NCBI GenBank assembly: GCA_938007945.1
Contig: CALLME010000133.1
Span: forward strand, 1 to 11,724
From: an uncultured Caulobacterales bacterium
GTDB lineage: Bacteria > Pseudomonadota > Alphaproteobacteria > Caulobacterales > Maricaulaceae
DNA: 11,724 nt
Direction of reading: 5' to 3'
Below, one piece after another: positions 1 through 7,107 of the stretch. The notes under the pieces were generated by a model, which searched no databases, was not told the DNA's origin, and saw only the letters and a program-made list of their open reading frames with translations. Within the stretch, counting starts at the first letter, position 1, and the number at the start of each line of letters is the position of its first letter. The position numbers were made by a program, and so were the translations under genes.

Positions 1-605
1 ATATATTCATAGCCCCCCACCGCAAAGAGCGCACCGAGCGGATCGTTCACAATACCTTCCCATTTCAGCACATTGGCGGGGCGCGTTTTAAGATGCGCTT
101 GACGCAAAAGTGGCATGATAACTGTTGGGCCCGTCACAACAAAAAGACCGCCGACCATGACGGAAATATCCCACGGAATACCCACAATATAATGTGCAGC
201 AGCCGCGCCTGCGACCCAGACGATGGGTGCTGCTACAAAAACCATGCGCCGCACTGCGGCAGAGGCGTCGCCGAGGTCTTTGAACCTCAAGGTCAGACCG
301 CCCTCAAACAGAATAATCGCCACGGCAAGCCCAATCATGGGCCTATACACATCGCCAAAATCAGCGATCGGATTGAGGCGTACAATCTCTAAGAAATCAT
401 ACCCACCTGCTGGCATCCAGCTCAGCGTCATGAGATAGCCAACGAGCGGGCCAAAAATTAAACCTGCTATGGCCATCAACACAATGGCGGGACGCTGCAA
501 ACGCCAAGCAAGCCACTGCGCCCCAATACCAAGCGCGCCAATCAGGGCAATCTTGACAGGAAGCATATTTACTGCGTGATGGGCGACATCTGCGGAAGTG
601 GCCAT
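1..605 (-). CDS. Na+(cation)/H+ antiporter, CPA1/NhaP type, N-terminal part
   Basis: Inner-membrane monovalent cation/proton exchanger for pH and salt homeostasis; only the first 201 codons are present because the gene leaves the window at base 1. Reading leftwards from ATG at 603-605, the protein is hydrophobic with several membrane segments (about residues 15-35, 38-60, 89-105, 121-142 and 147-160). CPA1 landmarks are ILFEGGLTL (98-106), TGPTV (158-162) and KWEGIVNDPLGAL (181-193). The Asn-Asp pair at 187-188 corresponds to the ion-binding ND motif of this family. A purine-rich stretch (AAGAGAG) just upstream serves as ribosome binding site. The gene lies 61 bp after an unknown gene on the same strand and may share its transcript. 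The family assignment is firm; ion specificity and any C-terminal regulatory domain cannot be judged from this fragment. Confidence 0.87.
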   Translation of the reverse strand, partial: MATSADVAHHAVNMLPVKIALIGALGIGAQWLAWRLQRPAIVLMAIAGLIFGPLVGYLMTLSWMPAGGYDFLEIVRLNPIADFGDVYRPMIGLAVAIILFEGGLTLRFKDLGDASAAVRRMVFVAAPIVWVAGAAAAHYIVGIPWDISVMVGGLFVVTGPTVIMPLLRQAHLKTRPANVLKWEGIVNDPLGALFAVGGYEY

Positions 606-666
606 AAATCTCTCTTAGTCTATTCCCCTCAACACCTGCACAAGTTCAGACGCTGGAATATATTTT

Positions 667-1188
667 CTATAAGTCACGTTTTGCGCGTTGAATGTCAAAA
701 CCTATATCAGTCGAACCATAATCCCCATTGTCATAGTTATCAACGCGCTGCGTAAACCATTTGAGGAGATGCTCATAAAGCGTTTCATACGCGGTTATCA
801 GTCCCGCCTCCTGCGTTGGCAAATCAAGTATAATCATTTGCCCGTTTTCAAGTGAGATAAACATACGGTCACCCTCTTTGCGGGCGGTCATGACAAGACG
901 CATATAGTCATCATCATCAGAGATTTTCACGGCCAAACCAAAAGAAATCGGCTCAAGTGGTAAAAACCCTTTGCCTGCCACAGAGAAAGCAGCAGACCCG
1001 TAATTTTCAGATTTAAAAGCCCCTTGCGGCGGCACGAGAAAGACGCATTGTTGCGAACTATCGAGCCAAGCACAAAAGCCGTCTCTAATTTGCTCAGCAA
1101 TCGAACGCACTTGCGCATAGTTATCAAAACTACGTTGCCCGTAAACCTGAGCCGCCTTGGCGAGATCTGTTAATCGTGTATCGCTCAT
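667..1188 (-). CDS. Uncharacterised 173-aa cytosolic protein
   Basis: I do not recognise this protein. It has no signal peptide or membrane segment, so it should be cytosolic. The N-terminal third (about 1-45) looks helical. The middle alternates hydrophobic and polar residues, as in a beta-rich fold, and includes an acidic run DDDD at 91-94. A helix at about 128-147 (ending LLKWFTQR) is followed by an Asn/Asp/Gly/Tyr-rich stretch and a basic tail. A strong Shine-Dalgarno sequence (GGGGGAGA) ends 5 bases before the ATG, which makes both the start and the gene convincing. It precedes the antiporter gene by 61 bp on the same strand with no visible terminator between, so the two may be cotranscribed. 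No function is proposed. Confidence 0.8.
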   Translation of the reverse strand: MSDTRLTDLAKAAQVYGQRSFDNYAQVRSIAEQIRDGFCAWLDSSQQCVFLVPPQGAFKSENYGSAAFSVAGKGFLPLEPISFGLAVKISDDDDYMRLVMTARKEGDRMFISLENGQMIILDLPTQEAGLITAYETLYEHLLKWFTQRVDNYDNGDYGSTDIGFDIQRAKRDL

Positions 1189-1378
1189 GCGGTCTCCCCC
1201 TTGACCAATTTTCCTTTAGCCAATGTCTCTTTGGCCAGCCTCTGCTATAGCGCGCCCGCGCGTGGCAACAAAGCTTAAAGTGGTCAAATTTGGATAAAGC
1301 TGCTCCCACGATTCCCTTCCTGCGAGATTTTGGCATCAAAATTGCACGTCTCAGCCCAAACCCGATGTGGAGCCCTAT

Positions 1379-2473
1379 ATGACCCGTAATTTGACAGTTT
1401 TAAAACTCGCCGCCGTCTCAACTCTTTGTCTGAGTCTCTCCGCCTGCCAAACGGCGCCGCAAAACGGTGTTGTGAAAACAGATCTCGCAGGATCTATGTC
1501 CCAAATGTGGTCAAATGTCTTCTCGGGCGAACTCCGAGGAACGCCAAGCTCAAGCTATAATTTTGGGCAGCAGTCGCAATATGCTTTTGGCGGTACGGAT
1601 GCGACGCTGAATACAAATAGACTTGCGCAACGCGTCGCGCTTCAAGACAGACCGCAACAGCGCCCAACGTCACATGCCTCTTATGGTCAGTCGCATTATA
1701 ACGCTCCCCCGCAAGCTATGTCTCAAGACTATGTGCAAAGGCGTGTCTCAACACCTCGTTTGAGCCCGACACCGTCTACGCAAAAGCGGTCACAATTTAT
1801 GTCTTATCAAGACGTTATGCCAAATCAAAATTGGGCTCAGCAGCGCGTGCAAGAGCGTGGAGTAATTACCCCTGAAAACGTACAGGCCATGCCGCCAAAG
1901 CGTTCTTTTGGCGCAAAGATGAAATCGATTTTTAAGCCTAAATACACATCAGAGAAAACGCCTTTGTCTGCCTATGAAACATTTGAGTCGCGCGTTGAAC
2001 GCCCCAATACAAAATCGGTGACAAAATCAGCGGCGCTGGCACGTCCTGCGCAAAGCCAGCCTGTGATTGACACATTAGCGGTTGCGCGTGACGCTTATCC
2101 AACAGATACACGCACTCTTGCGCCCTCACCCTCTACTTATGACATTCCGCCGCGCGCGAGCATTAACGAAAATCTCAAAACCATGGGTCGCCGCACAGCT
2201 GCGATTGACCCTATCGCAAGCACGACATCACATAACCCAACTGCGAATTGGCAAGCGGCAAACCAAGAAATTGGTGATAGCTTGTCTTACGTTAAAATGG
2301 GTGGGGGGTCGCAAATCGCAGATTGGCAGGCCTGTGAGAAGCAAGCAGGTCAATATTTTCAGACGACCGCGACTGGCTTCATCGTTGATCCCGCTTTTGA
2401 CAGATGTATGCGCACCAGCGGCTATAAACCCGAGGCGGAAGCGCAAAGTGAGCTAGAATTGAGCGCAAATTAG
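1379..2473 (+). CDS. Putative outer-membrane lipoprotein, Pro/Gln/Ser/Tyr-rich, function unknown
   Basis: A 364-residue secreted lipoprotein. The signal peptide (basic residues, then a hydrophobic core at 8-19) ends in the lipobox L20-S-A-C23, so Cys23 should be lipidated. I chose the ATG at 1379 because GGAG at 1369-1372 lies 6 bases before it; a GTG at 1367 is in frame but lies upstream of that site. Residues 55-260 are low in complexity, rich in Gln, Ser, Pro, Arg and Tyr, and probably disordered. The C-terminus (about 312-350) looks folded, with ADWQACEKQ followed by FDRCMRTSGYKPE; C319 and C343 could form a disulphide. The FxxCMxxxGY ending resembles C-termini of other small proteobacterial lipoproteins (from memory). 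Its stop overlaps that of the convergent porin gene by 4 bp, and both proteins share Tyr-Asn-Ala-Pro-Pro-like segments. No known family was recognised. Confidence 0.82.
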   Translation: MTRNLTVLKLAAVSTLCLSLSACQTAPQNGVVKTDLAGSMSQMWSNVFSGELRGTPSSSYNFGQQSQYAFGGTDATLNTNRLAQRVALQDRPQQRPTSHASYGQSHYNAPPQAMSQDYVQRRVSTPRLSPTPSTQKRSQFMSYQDVMPNQNWAQQRVQERGVITPENVQAMPPKRSFGAKMKSIFKPKYTSEKTPLSAYETFESRVERPNTKSVTKSAALARPAQSQPVIDTLAVARDAYPTDTRTLAPSPSTYDIPPRASINENLKTMGRRTAAIDPIASTTSHNPTANWQAANQEIGDSLSYVKMGGGSQIADWQACEKQAGQYFQTTATGFIVDPAFDRCMRTSGYKPEAEAQSELELSAN

Positions 2474-4458
2474 AACTTTACGCCGCCTTCAATAAAGAGC
2501 GCTGTCGCCTTTTCACGGCGCGGCATAGCGAGGCCACCTGCAACGCCAATGACGTCGCGTTCAATGTACTGCACACCTGTGCCGAGCGTGAAGCCCTCAA
2601 AGTCATAAACGAATCCGAGTGTGGCTTGGTCAGAGAGCAGGTTAACGTTCTTATCTGTTGCGTGACCATAGCTCGCCGACACACCCCATTTTGCGGGCTT
2701 AAAGGTGAGACCAATATCATAGGCTTCATAATCACCGTCAATCAGGCCGTTATTGCTATTGAGAAATGAGCCTCCAAGCGTCCAAGGACCGTATTTGGCT
2801 TCTAAGCCAAGGCCGTAGCTCTTGAGGTCATCAAAGCCAGCACCCGTGGCAGATATAAGCCCGCTATCTTCGGACGCCGTCGCATATGTCGCTGTGCCTT
2901 CAAGCGACAGTCCATTGGCAAATGTGCGGTCAAGCGCGACGCCAAATTCCATGACGTTTTTAAGGTCTGGTGAGAGCGCGCCAGAGCCATCTTTGCCATT
3001 GCTTCGTACGCAATAATCAACACCGCAAGCCCGCGCATTAGGCGCATAAGACGCCCCGAACTGCACGCCAAGGCCGATTTGATCACCCAAAAGCCGCGGG
3101 CTGACATAGGCGATTTTTTCAGCGAAGCCAGAGGCTTCATTGACCGTCCGCACACTATCCAGCCCCGTATAATCGACGGGCGAGTTGGACGCATTGACCG
3201 CGAGTAGGGTCGGCGCGCCAAGCGAGAAGAGATAAGCAGCCCCGTCATCACGGCCCACCGTCACATCACCATAAGCCGAGCGAAGGAAGAGATAAGCGCC
3301 TTCAACCGCAAATTCGGCCGCTTTAGAGTTGTCGACACCCGCGCTATAAAATTGAGAGCTGTGCCCACGCAAGGCCCGCGCAATCCCGTCAACTGTCAAG
3401 CTATTACAACCCGCAACATTGGCGATATTGCCGACGCCGCAATCCCCAACTTTACCCCCAAAACCGCGGCGATATTTATCATATTGGCCGCGTAGTTCAC
3501 CGCCGACGCCGTACTCGAGTCCGCCGCGCGTGATCGCGCTCACCTCGCCGGAAACTTTGCCGTCCGCAATAAATCCTTCGCCCCAACCCTCATCCTCTAC
3601 CGTATTTTTTCGCTGAACGGCCGCCGCGCCCACTTTTAGCATAGCAGAAAACGTTGTGACGAGATTGCCGAGGCCAAATCGGTCTTTCCAAGAGGGTTTA
3701 TAACCTGCCGATGGATAGCTTTGCGGAGGTCCGGACTGTGTTGGCGGTGCGCTATATCCGCTTGGCGCATTATAAGCTGGCGCTTGATTATAGCTGGGAG
3801 ATTGAGGTCGTGCAGAATTTTGTGCTGTCTGACCTCTGGGCGCGCGCGCGGGAACGCTAAATCCTGTTGGATTTTCACGTCCAGGATAATAGGCCCCTGC
3901 CCCTGCACCTGCCCTTGTCGCCTGGCGGCGAAAGCCTGGCAGAATATCTGGCGGCACGATTCCGCTACCAGCCTGAGGCGTGCTCTGTGGTTGATAAGTC
4001 CCGTAATTTTGCGGGGCAGCTACCGCGCTTTGAGGTGCAGCTGTTGGCGCAGAATAAGTGGGTTGAGTTGTCGCCTGTATAGTCGGAGCTGAATAAGACG
4101 GCGGCGCATTATAGCTTGAAGCCCTGTAGCTGGGCGATGAGTAGCTCGGAGCGCTATAAGACGTCCCTAGTTGAGACGGTGCGCTCTCAGGCGCAGTGCT
4201 TTGCGGCGCGCTATAATTTGGGGGTTGTATATATTGCGGGGTTGCTACTGGGCTTGAGGGCGATGGCGCTTGATATGTTGGGGCCTGATAAGCCGGCGCA
4301 GACGGCGTTGGACGCGCACTATCTGTTTCCCAAGCTTGTTTCTTTTTCTTGGGCGCAAAAGGCGACCCTGTGGTCTGTGCTACAGCGGCGACCGAGATGA
4401 CCGTCATCGACACAAGCGCGAGACTGAGGCCACGATTAGCTTTCAAAAATGAAGACAT
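2470..4458 (-). CDS. Outer-membrane porin with long Pro/Tyr-rich N-terminal extension
   Basis: Predicted outer-membrane beta-barrel pore protein of 662 residues. The signal peptide at 1-27 ends AVA before Q28. Residues about 47-253 are a low-complexity tract of Tyr-Ser/Asn/Gln-Ala-Pro units (YSAP, YNAP, YQAP), with a GAGAGA patch near 184-189; this is probably disordered and should lie in the periplasm. The rest (about 265-662) alternates aromatic, Gly and polar residues as in Gram-negative porins (resembling the Porin_4 group) and ends in Phe (ALFIEGGVKF), the usual C-terminal barrel signal. Cys pairs C340/C351 and C478/C483 fall in probable surface loops. The start follows a weak GGA; the upstream gap holds a CtrA-like box. 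Usual porins of this group lack so long an extension. The substrate is unknown. Confidence 0.82.
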   Translation of the reverse strand: MSSFLKANRGLSLALVSMTVISVAAVAQTTGSPFAPKKKKQAWETDSARPTPSAPAYQAPTYQAPSPSSPVATPQYIQPPNYSAPQSTAPESAPSQLGTSYSAPSYSSPSYRASSYNAPPSYSAPTIQATTQPTYSAPTAAPQSAVAAPQNYGTYQPQSTPQAGSGIVPPDILPGFRRQATRAGAGAGAYYPGRENPTGFSVPARAPRGQTAQNSARPQSPSYNQAPAYNAPSGYSAPPTQSGPPQSYPSAGYKPSWKDRFGLGNLVTTFSAMLKVGAAAVQRKNTVEDEGWGEGFIADGKVSGEVSAITRGGLEYGVGGELRGQYDKYRRGFGGKVGDCGVGNIANVAGCNSLTVDGIARALRGHSSQFYSAGVDNSKAAEFAVEGAYLFLRSAYGDVTVGRDDGAAYLFSLGAPTLLAVNASNSPVDYTGLDSVRTVNEASGFAEKIAYVSPRLLGDQIGLGVQFGASYAPNARACGVDYCVRSNGKDGSGALSPDLKNVMEFGVALDRTFANGLSLEGTATYATASEDSGLISATGAGFDDLKSYGLGLEAKYGPWTLGGSFLNSNNGLIDGDYEAYDIGLTFKPAKWGVSASYGHATDKNVNLLSDQATLGFVYDFEGFTLGTGVQYIERDVIGVAGGLAMPRREKATALFIEGGVKF

Positions 4459-4515
4459 GCGAGTTCCAGTGCCGTGAGTCCCAAAGGTCGTAAGGCTGAA
4501 GGCGGCAAATCACCG

Positions 4516-4562
4516 TTAACCTTTAGGTGACAATGTCTAAATAATGGTTAACAAAAGATTAA
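4516..4562. promoter_or_regulatory. CtrA-like binding site cluster in the porin/DUF3576 divergent promoter region
   Basis: TTAA-CAAAAGA-TTAA at 4548-4562 matches the CtrA consensus TTAA-N7-TTAA exactly. It overlaps TTAACCAT read on the minus strand (4544-4551), the known alternative CtrA half-site. A further TTAACC half-site lies at 4516-4521. The cluster lies between two divergent envelope genes and could act on either. Regulation by CtrA is inference from the motif. Confidence 0.5.
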
Positions 4563-4594
4563 ATCCCCCATAATAGCGCGTTTTTTGGGGATTT
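4561..4594. repeat. Inverted repeat AAATCCCC/GGGGATTT
   Basis: Perfect 8-bp arms (4561-4568 and 4587-4594) separated by 18 bases, with a T-run after the right arm. Read rightwards it is terminator-like, but the loop is long and no rightward gene lies upstream. It may instead be an operator or an attenuator in the leader of the DUF3576 gene. It abuts the CtrA-like site. Confidence 0.4.
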
Positions 4595-4621
4595 TTCATG
4601 GACCTTTGCCGTGCATGAAAA
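4593..4621. repeat. Inverted repeat TTTTCATG/CATGAAAA
   Basis: Perfect 8-bp arms (4593-4600 and 4614-4621) with a 13-bp spacer, about 80 bp before the DUF3576 start. The arm-to-arm centre distance is about two helical turns, as for a dimeric repressor operator. No regulator is assigned. Confidence 0.4.
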
Positions 4622-4700
4622 GCTGGCAAATCAAGATGTCTCTGCTATAAGCGTGGAAATTATGATTTGCGCGTGTCCGCGTAAGATTTTGGAGACATCC

Positions 4701-5159
4701 ATGACACAGTCCATTTCGCGCGCTTTTACAACTCTTGCGCTCACCGCACTTTCTGCAAGCCTGCTCGTCAGCTGCGGCTCACTTGGTGGCAATAAGGCCG
4801 CACAAAGACAAGCCGCGCAGCAGCAAGCCCCAAATATGGGCGTCAATAGCTATCTCTGGCGCGCCTCGCTTGAAACGCTTGAGTTTATGCCGCTTGCCAG
4901 CGCTGATCCTTTTGGCGGTGTGATTACAACAGATTGGTATGCTAGCCCTGAAGCGCCAACTGAGCGTTTTAAAGCCAATGTCTATATTCTTGACGCCAAT
5001 CTTCGCGCCGACGCCCTTAAGGCGTCTATTTTTAAGCAAGTCAGTAATGGCGGTAGCTGGACAGACGCGTCTGTTGACGCGGATACATCGCGCCAGATTG
5101 AAAACGCTATCCTGACACGCGCGCGTGAGCTTTATATCGCCACGGTTGATAGCCAGTAA
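4701..5159 (+). CDS. DUF3576 family lipoprotein
   Basis: A 152-residue lipoprotein of a family common in alphaproteobacteria and of unknown biochemical role. The signal peptide ends in lipobox L22-V-S-C25. After an Ala/Gln-rich linker (31-45), the conserved DUF3576 core begins at GVNSYLWRASLETLEFMPL (47-65), continues with ADPFGGVITTDWY (68-80) and ERFKANVYIL (88-97), and ends in a helix at about 127-148 (RQIENAILTRARELYIA). The start at 4701 is set by GGAGA at 4691-4695, five bases upstream, and by the signal peptide; an in-frame ATG at 4611 would add 30 residues unlike a signal sequence and is rejected. It is monocistronic, followed within 20 bp by a strong terminator, and reads against the neighbouring minus-strand genes. 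It is likely anchored in the outer membrane; the lipidation and family call are well supported, the function is not known. Confidence 0.88.
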   Translation: MTQSISRAFTTLALTALSASLLVSCGSLGGNKAAQRQAAQQQAPNMGVNSYLWRASLETLEFMPLASADPFGGVITTDWYASPEAPTERFKANVYILDANLRADALKASIFKQVSNGGSWTDASVDADTSRQIENAILTRARELYIATVDSQ

Positions 5160-5177
5160 TTTAAGTCACTACGAATT

Positions 5178-5216
5178 AAAAAGCCCGCTTGAGAGTTTCT
5201 CCTGAGCGGGCTTTTT
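5178..5216. terminator. Strong bidirectional rho-independent terminator
   Basis: A 12-bp perfect stem pairs 5178-5189 (AAAAAGCCCGCT) with 5205-5216. Its loop contains a small nested GAGA/TCTC hairpin (5191-5194 with 5198-5201). The T-run after the right arm ends the DUF3576 transcript; the A-run before the left arm gives a T-run on the other strand, so it can also end the leftward rho transcript, whose stop codon is 23 bp away. Confidence 0.92.
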
Positions 5217-5238
5217 TGTATCTGTGTGTCAGTGCGCT

Positions 5239-6546
5239 CTAAGTGTTCATACTATCAAAGAAGTCTGAATTATTTTTCGTGTCTTTGAGTTTTGAAATTA
5301 GGAACTCAATCGCGTCCATTGTCCCCATTGGATTAAGAATGCGGCGCAGCACATAAGTCTTCTGCAAATCAATAGGGTCAAGCAAAAGCTCTTCTTTACG
5401 CGTGCCAGATTTTGTCACGTCAATGGCGGGGAAAACACGTTTATCCGCAACTTTACGATCAAGCACGATTTCACTGTTGCCTGTACCTTTAAATTCTTCA
5501 AAGATCACTTCGTCCATGCGCGAGCCTGTATCAATGAGCGCTGTTGCGATAATCGTCAGTGAGCCGCCTTCTTCAATGTTACGCGCGGCACCGAAAAAAC
5601 GCTTGGGACGCTGGAGCGCGTTCGCGTCCACACCACCTGTTAAGACCTTGCCAGAACTTGGCACGACTGTGTTGTAAGCCCGGCCCAAACGGGTAATCGA
5701 GTCGAGTAAGATCACGACATCTTTGCCATGTTCGACAAGGCGTTTAGCTTTTTGAATAACCATTTCCGCGACTTGCACGTGACGTGTGGCAGGTTCATCA
5801 AAGGTTGAGCTGACAACTTCGCCTTTCACGCTGCGTTGCATGTCGGTCACTTCTTCAGGGCGTTCATCAATCAAAAGCACAATGACATAGCATTCAGGAT
5901 GATTCGCCTCGATGGAATGCGCAATGTTTTGCAAGAGAACCGTTTTACCTGTACGCGGCGGGGCCACAATCAAAGCGCGCTGCCCTTTACCGAGCGGAGA
6001 GACAATATCAATGATACGGCCTGAACGGTCTTTGCGTGTCGGATCTTCGATTTCCATTTTAAAACGCTGATCCGGATAAAGTGGAGTAAGATTATCAAAA
6101 TGCGCTTTGTTGCGCGCATTTTCTGGGCTCTCGAAATTAAGTCGCTCAACAGTCGTCAGCGCGAAATAACGCTCATTGTCGCGCGGGCTACGAATTTCGC
6201 CTGAAACAGTATCGCCGGTTTTGAGACTATATTGGCGAATTTGTTTAGGCGTGACATAGATATCATCGGGACCTGGGAGATAATTCGCTTCTGGCGCGCG
6301 CAAAAATCCAAATCCGTCTTGCAACACTTCGAGCACACCACTGCCGTTAATCTGAACTTCGCCTTCAGCCATATCTTTGAGCACAGAAAAGAAAATCTCT
6401 TGCTTGCGCATAGAGCTTGCATTTTCAACGCCGACAGCTTCTGCAAAAGCGATTAACTCTGGCGGCTTTTTTTGCTTGAGGTCTTCAAGACTAATTGAGG
6501 TGATATTATCGATATTTTCAGGGGTGATATCTTGAGGAGATGTCAT
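5239..6546 (-). CDS. rho: Transcription termination factor Rho
   Basis: Hexameric RNA-dependent ATPase/helicase that ends transcription at Rho-dependent sites; cytosolic. The 435 residues are a normal length. Order: N-terminal helical domain (about 18-62), cold-shock-like primary RNA-binding domain with GFGFLR (78-83), then the RecA-type motor. Walker A is APPRTGKT (195-202), Walker B DVVILLD (276-282); [13 protein letters not shown] (224-236), the Q-loop segment [19 protein letters not shown] (301-319) and the R-loop GTGNSE (354-359) are intact. The start is ATG at 6544-6546, with only a weak AGAG upstream. A 120-bp gap separates it from hemJ, so it may be read through from hemE-hemJ and also have its own promoter. 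The hemE-hemJ-rho association is familiar near alphaproteobacterial origins. The identification is certain. Confidence 0.98.
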   Translation of the reverse strand: MTSPQDITPENIDNITSISLEDLKQKKPPELIAFAEAVGVENASSMRKQEIFFSVLKDMAEGEVQINGSGVLEVLQDGFGFLRAPEANYLPGPDDIYVTPKQIRQYSLKTGDTVSGEIRSPRDNERYFALTTVERLNFESPENARNKAHFDNLTPLYPDQRFKMEIEDPTRKDRSGRIIDIVSPLGKGQRALIVAPPRTGKTVLLQNIAHSIEANHPECYVIVLLIDERPEEVTDMQRSVKGEVVSSTFDEPATRHVQVAEMVIQKAKRLVEHGKDVVILLDSITRLGRAYNTVVPSSGKVLTGGVDANALQRPKRFFGAARNIEEGGSLTIIATALIDTGSRMDEVIFEEFKGTGNSEIVLDRKVADKRVFPAIDVTKSGTRKEELLLDPIDLQKTYVLRRILNPMGTMDAIEFLISKLKDTKNNSDFFDSMNT

Positions 6547-6614
6547 GTAAATCTCTATGGAATTTTTTGGAATTAAATCTAACGATTAAATGTAGATAGG
6601 GGCGCGGACGCGCA

Positions 6615-6655
6615 GCAACGAATGTTGCACATTTCAAATACCCCGATTTTGTCAA
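6615..6655 (-). promoter_or_regulatory. Possible rho promoter and leader hairpin
   Basis: On the minus strand a perfect TTGACA (6650-6655) lies about 105 bp before the rho start, but no good -10 box sits at normal spacing. Just downstream a short hairpin can form (GCAAC/GTTGC, 6615-6619 with 6624-6628, loop of 4). Rho leaders in other bacteria are autoregulated; whether this one is cannot be told from these elements. Confidence 0.25.
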
Positions 6656-6666
6656 AGGTCAAGCGT

Positions 6667-7107
6667 TTAAAACGGCTCAACAATAGCAAGAATAACGATA
6701 AAAATCGTGGCAATAGACGGAATTTCATTGATGAGACGGAAAAACTTTTCAGATTTCGGTCGCTCTCCCCGCTCAAATTTTTTGCGTTGCGCGGCTAAAA
6801 ACCCGTGATAGCCAACAAGCCCGAATACAAAAATTAATTTCAGCGGTAACCAAAACGAACTTGTTATCGCATCAAGACGGTACCCAATTAAGACTATCCC
6901 TAAAATAAAGGCCACAATCATAGCTGGGTTCATAATAATACGTAGCAAATTACGCTCTTGTATTTTGAGCGCCGCATCCATTTCCCCATCAATAATGGCT
7001 TGCGAGTGATAGACGTAAAGACGCGGCAAATATAAAAGCCCCGCCATCCAAAAAATCGCGGCAATAAGATGAATAGCTTTTATCCAATGATAAGGATCAC
7101 TCAACAT
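6667..7107 (-). CDS. hemJ: Protoporphyrinogen IX oxidase HemJ
   Basis: Integral inner-membrane enzyme of the HemJ (UPF0093) family, oxidising protoporphyrinogen IX to protoporphyrin IX, the step before ferrochelatase. The 146 residues form about four membrane helices (near 9-28, 58-76, 85-104 and 128-145). The conserved WIKAIHLIAAIFWMAGLLYL (8-27), with His13, and PLKLIFV (88-94), with Lys90, correspond to the family's haem-binding His and Lys. I prefer ATG at 7105-7107, with AAAGGG as ribosome site; a GTG two codons upstream at 7113 is the alternative. The start overlaps the end of hemE by 11 bp, implying translational coupling, and hemE acts three steps earlier in the same pathway. The 120-bp gap before rho shows no clear terminator. 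Confidence 0.92.
   Translation of the reverse strand: MLSDPYHWIKAIHLIAAIFWMAGLLYLPRLYVYHSQAIIDGEMDAALKIQERNLLRIIMNPAMIVAFILGIVLIGYRLDAITSSFWLPLKLIFVFGLVGYHGFLAAQRKKFERGERPKSEKFFRLINEIPSIATIFIVILAIVEPF

Noticed and set aside
93..392. Open frame on the plus strand of 99 codons
   Set aside because: It lies antisense inside the antiporter gene, whose minus-strand translation shows clear CPA1 motifs. Its own product has no recognisable features.
1201..1287. Inverted repeat TTGACCA/TGGTCAA in the gap between the 173-aa gene and the lipoprotein
   Set aside because: Only 7 bp per arm with 73 bp between; compatible with chance. No -10 box at proper distance from TTGACC either.
1367..1378. GTG start adding four residues to the 364-aa lipoprotein
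   Set aside because: The only good ribosome site (GGAG 1369-1372) lies after this GTG and fits the ATG at 1379.
3699..4330. Short repeated DNA units resembling a repeat array or CRISPR
   Set aside because: The units vary in length and sequence, have no constant spacers and keep one reading frame: they encode the protein repeat, not CRISPR repeats.
3721..4400. Two long plus-strand open frames (3721-4092, 4116-4400)
   Set aside because: They mirror the repetitive YxAP-coding part of the porin on the minus strand. Biased codons leave antisense frames open, and the products are Arg/Cys/Trp-rich.
4611..4700. Upstream ATG extending the DUF3576 protein by 30 residues
   Set aside because: The extension lacks signal-peptide character, while the ATG at 4701 has GGAGA at the right distance and starts a proper lipoprotein signal.
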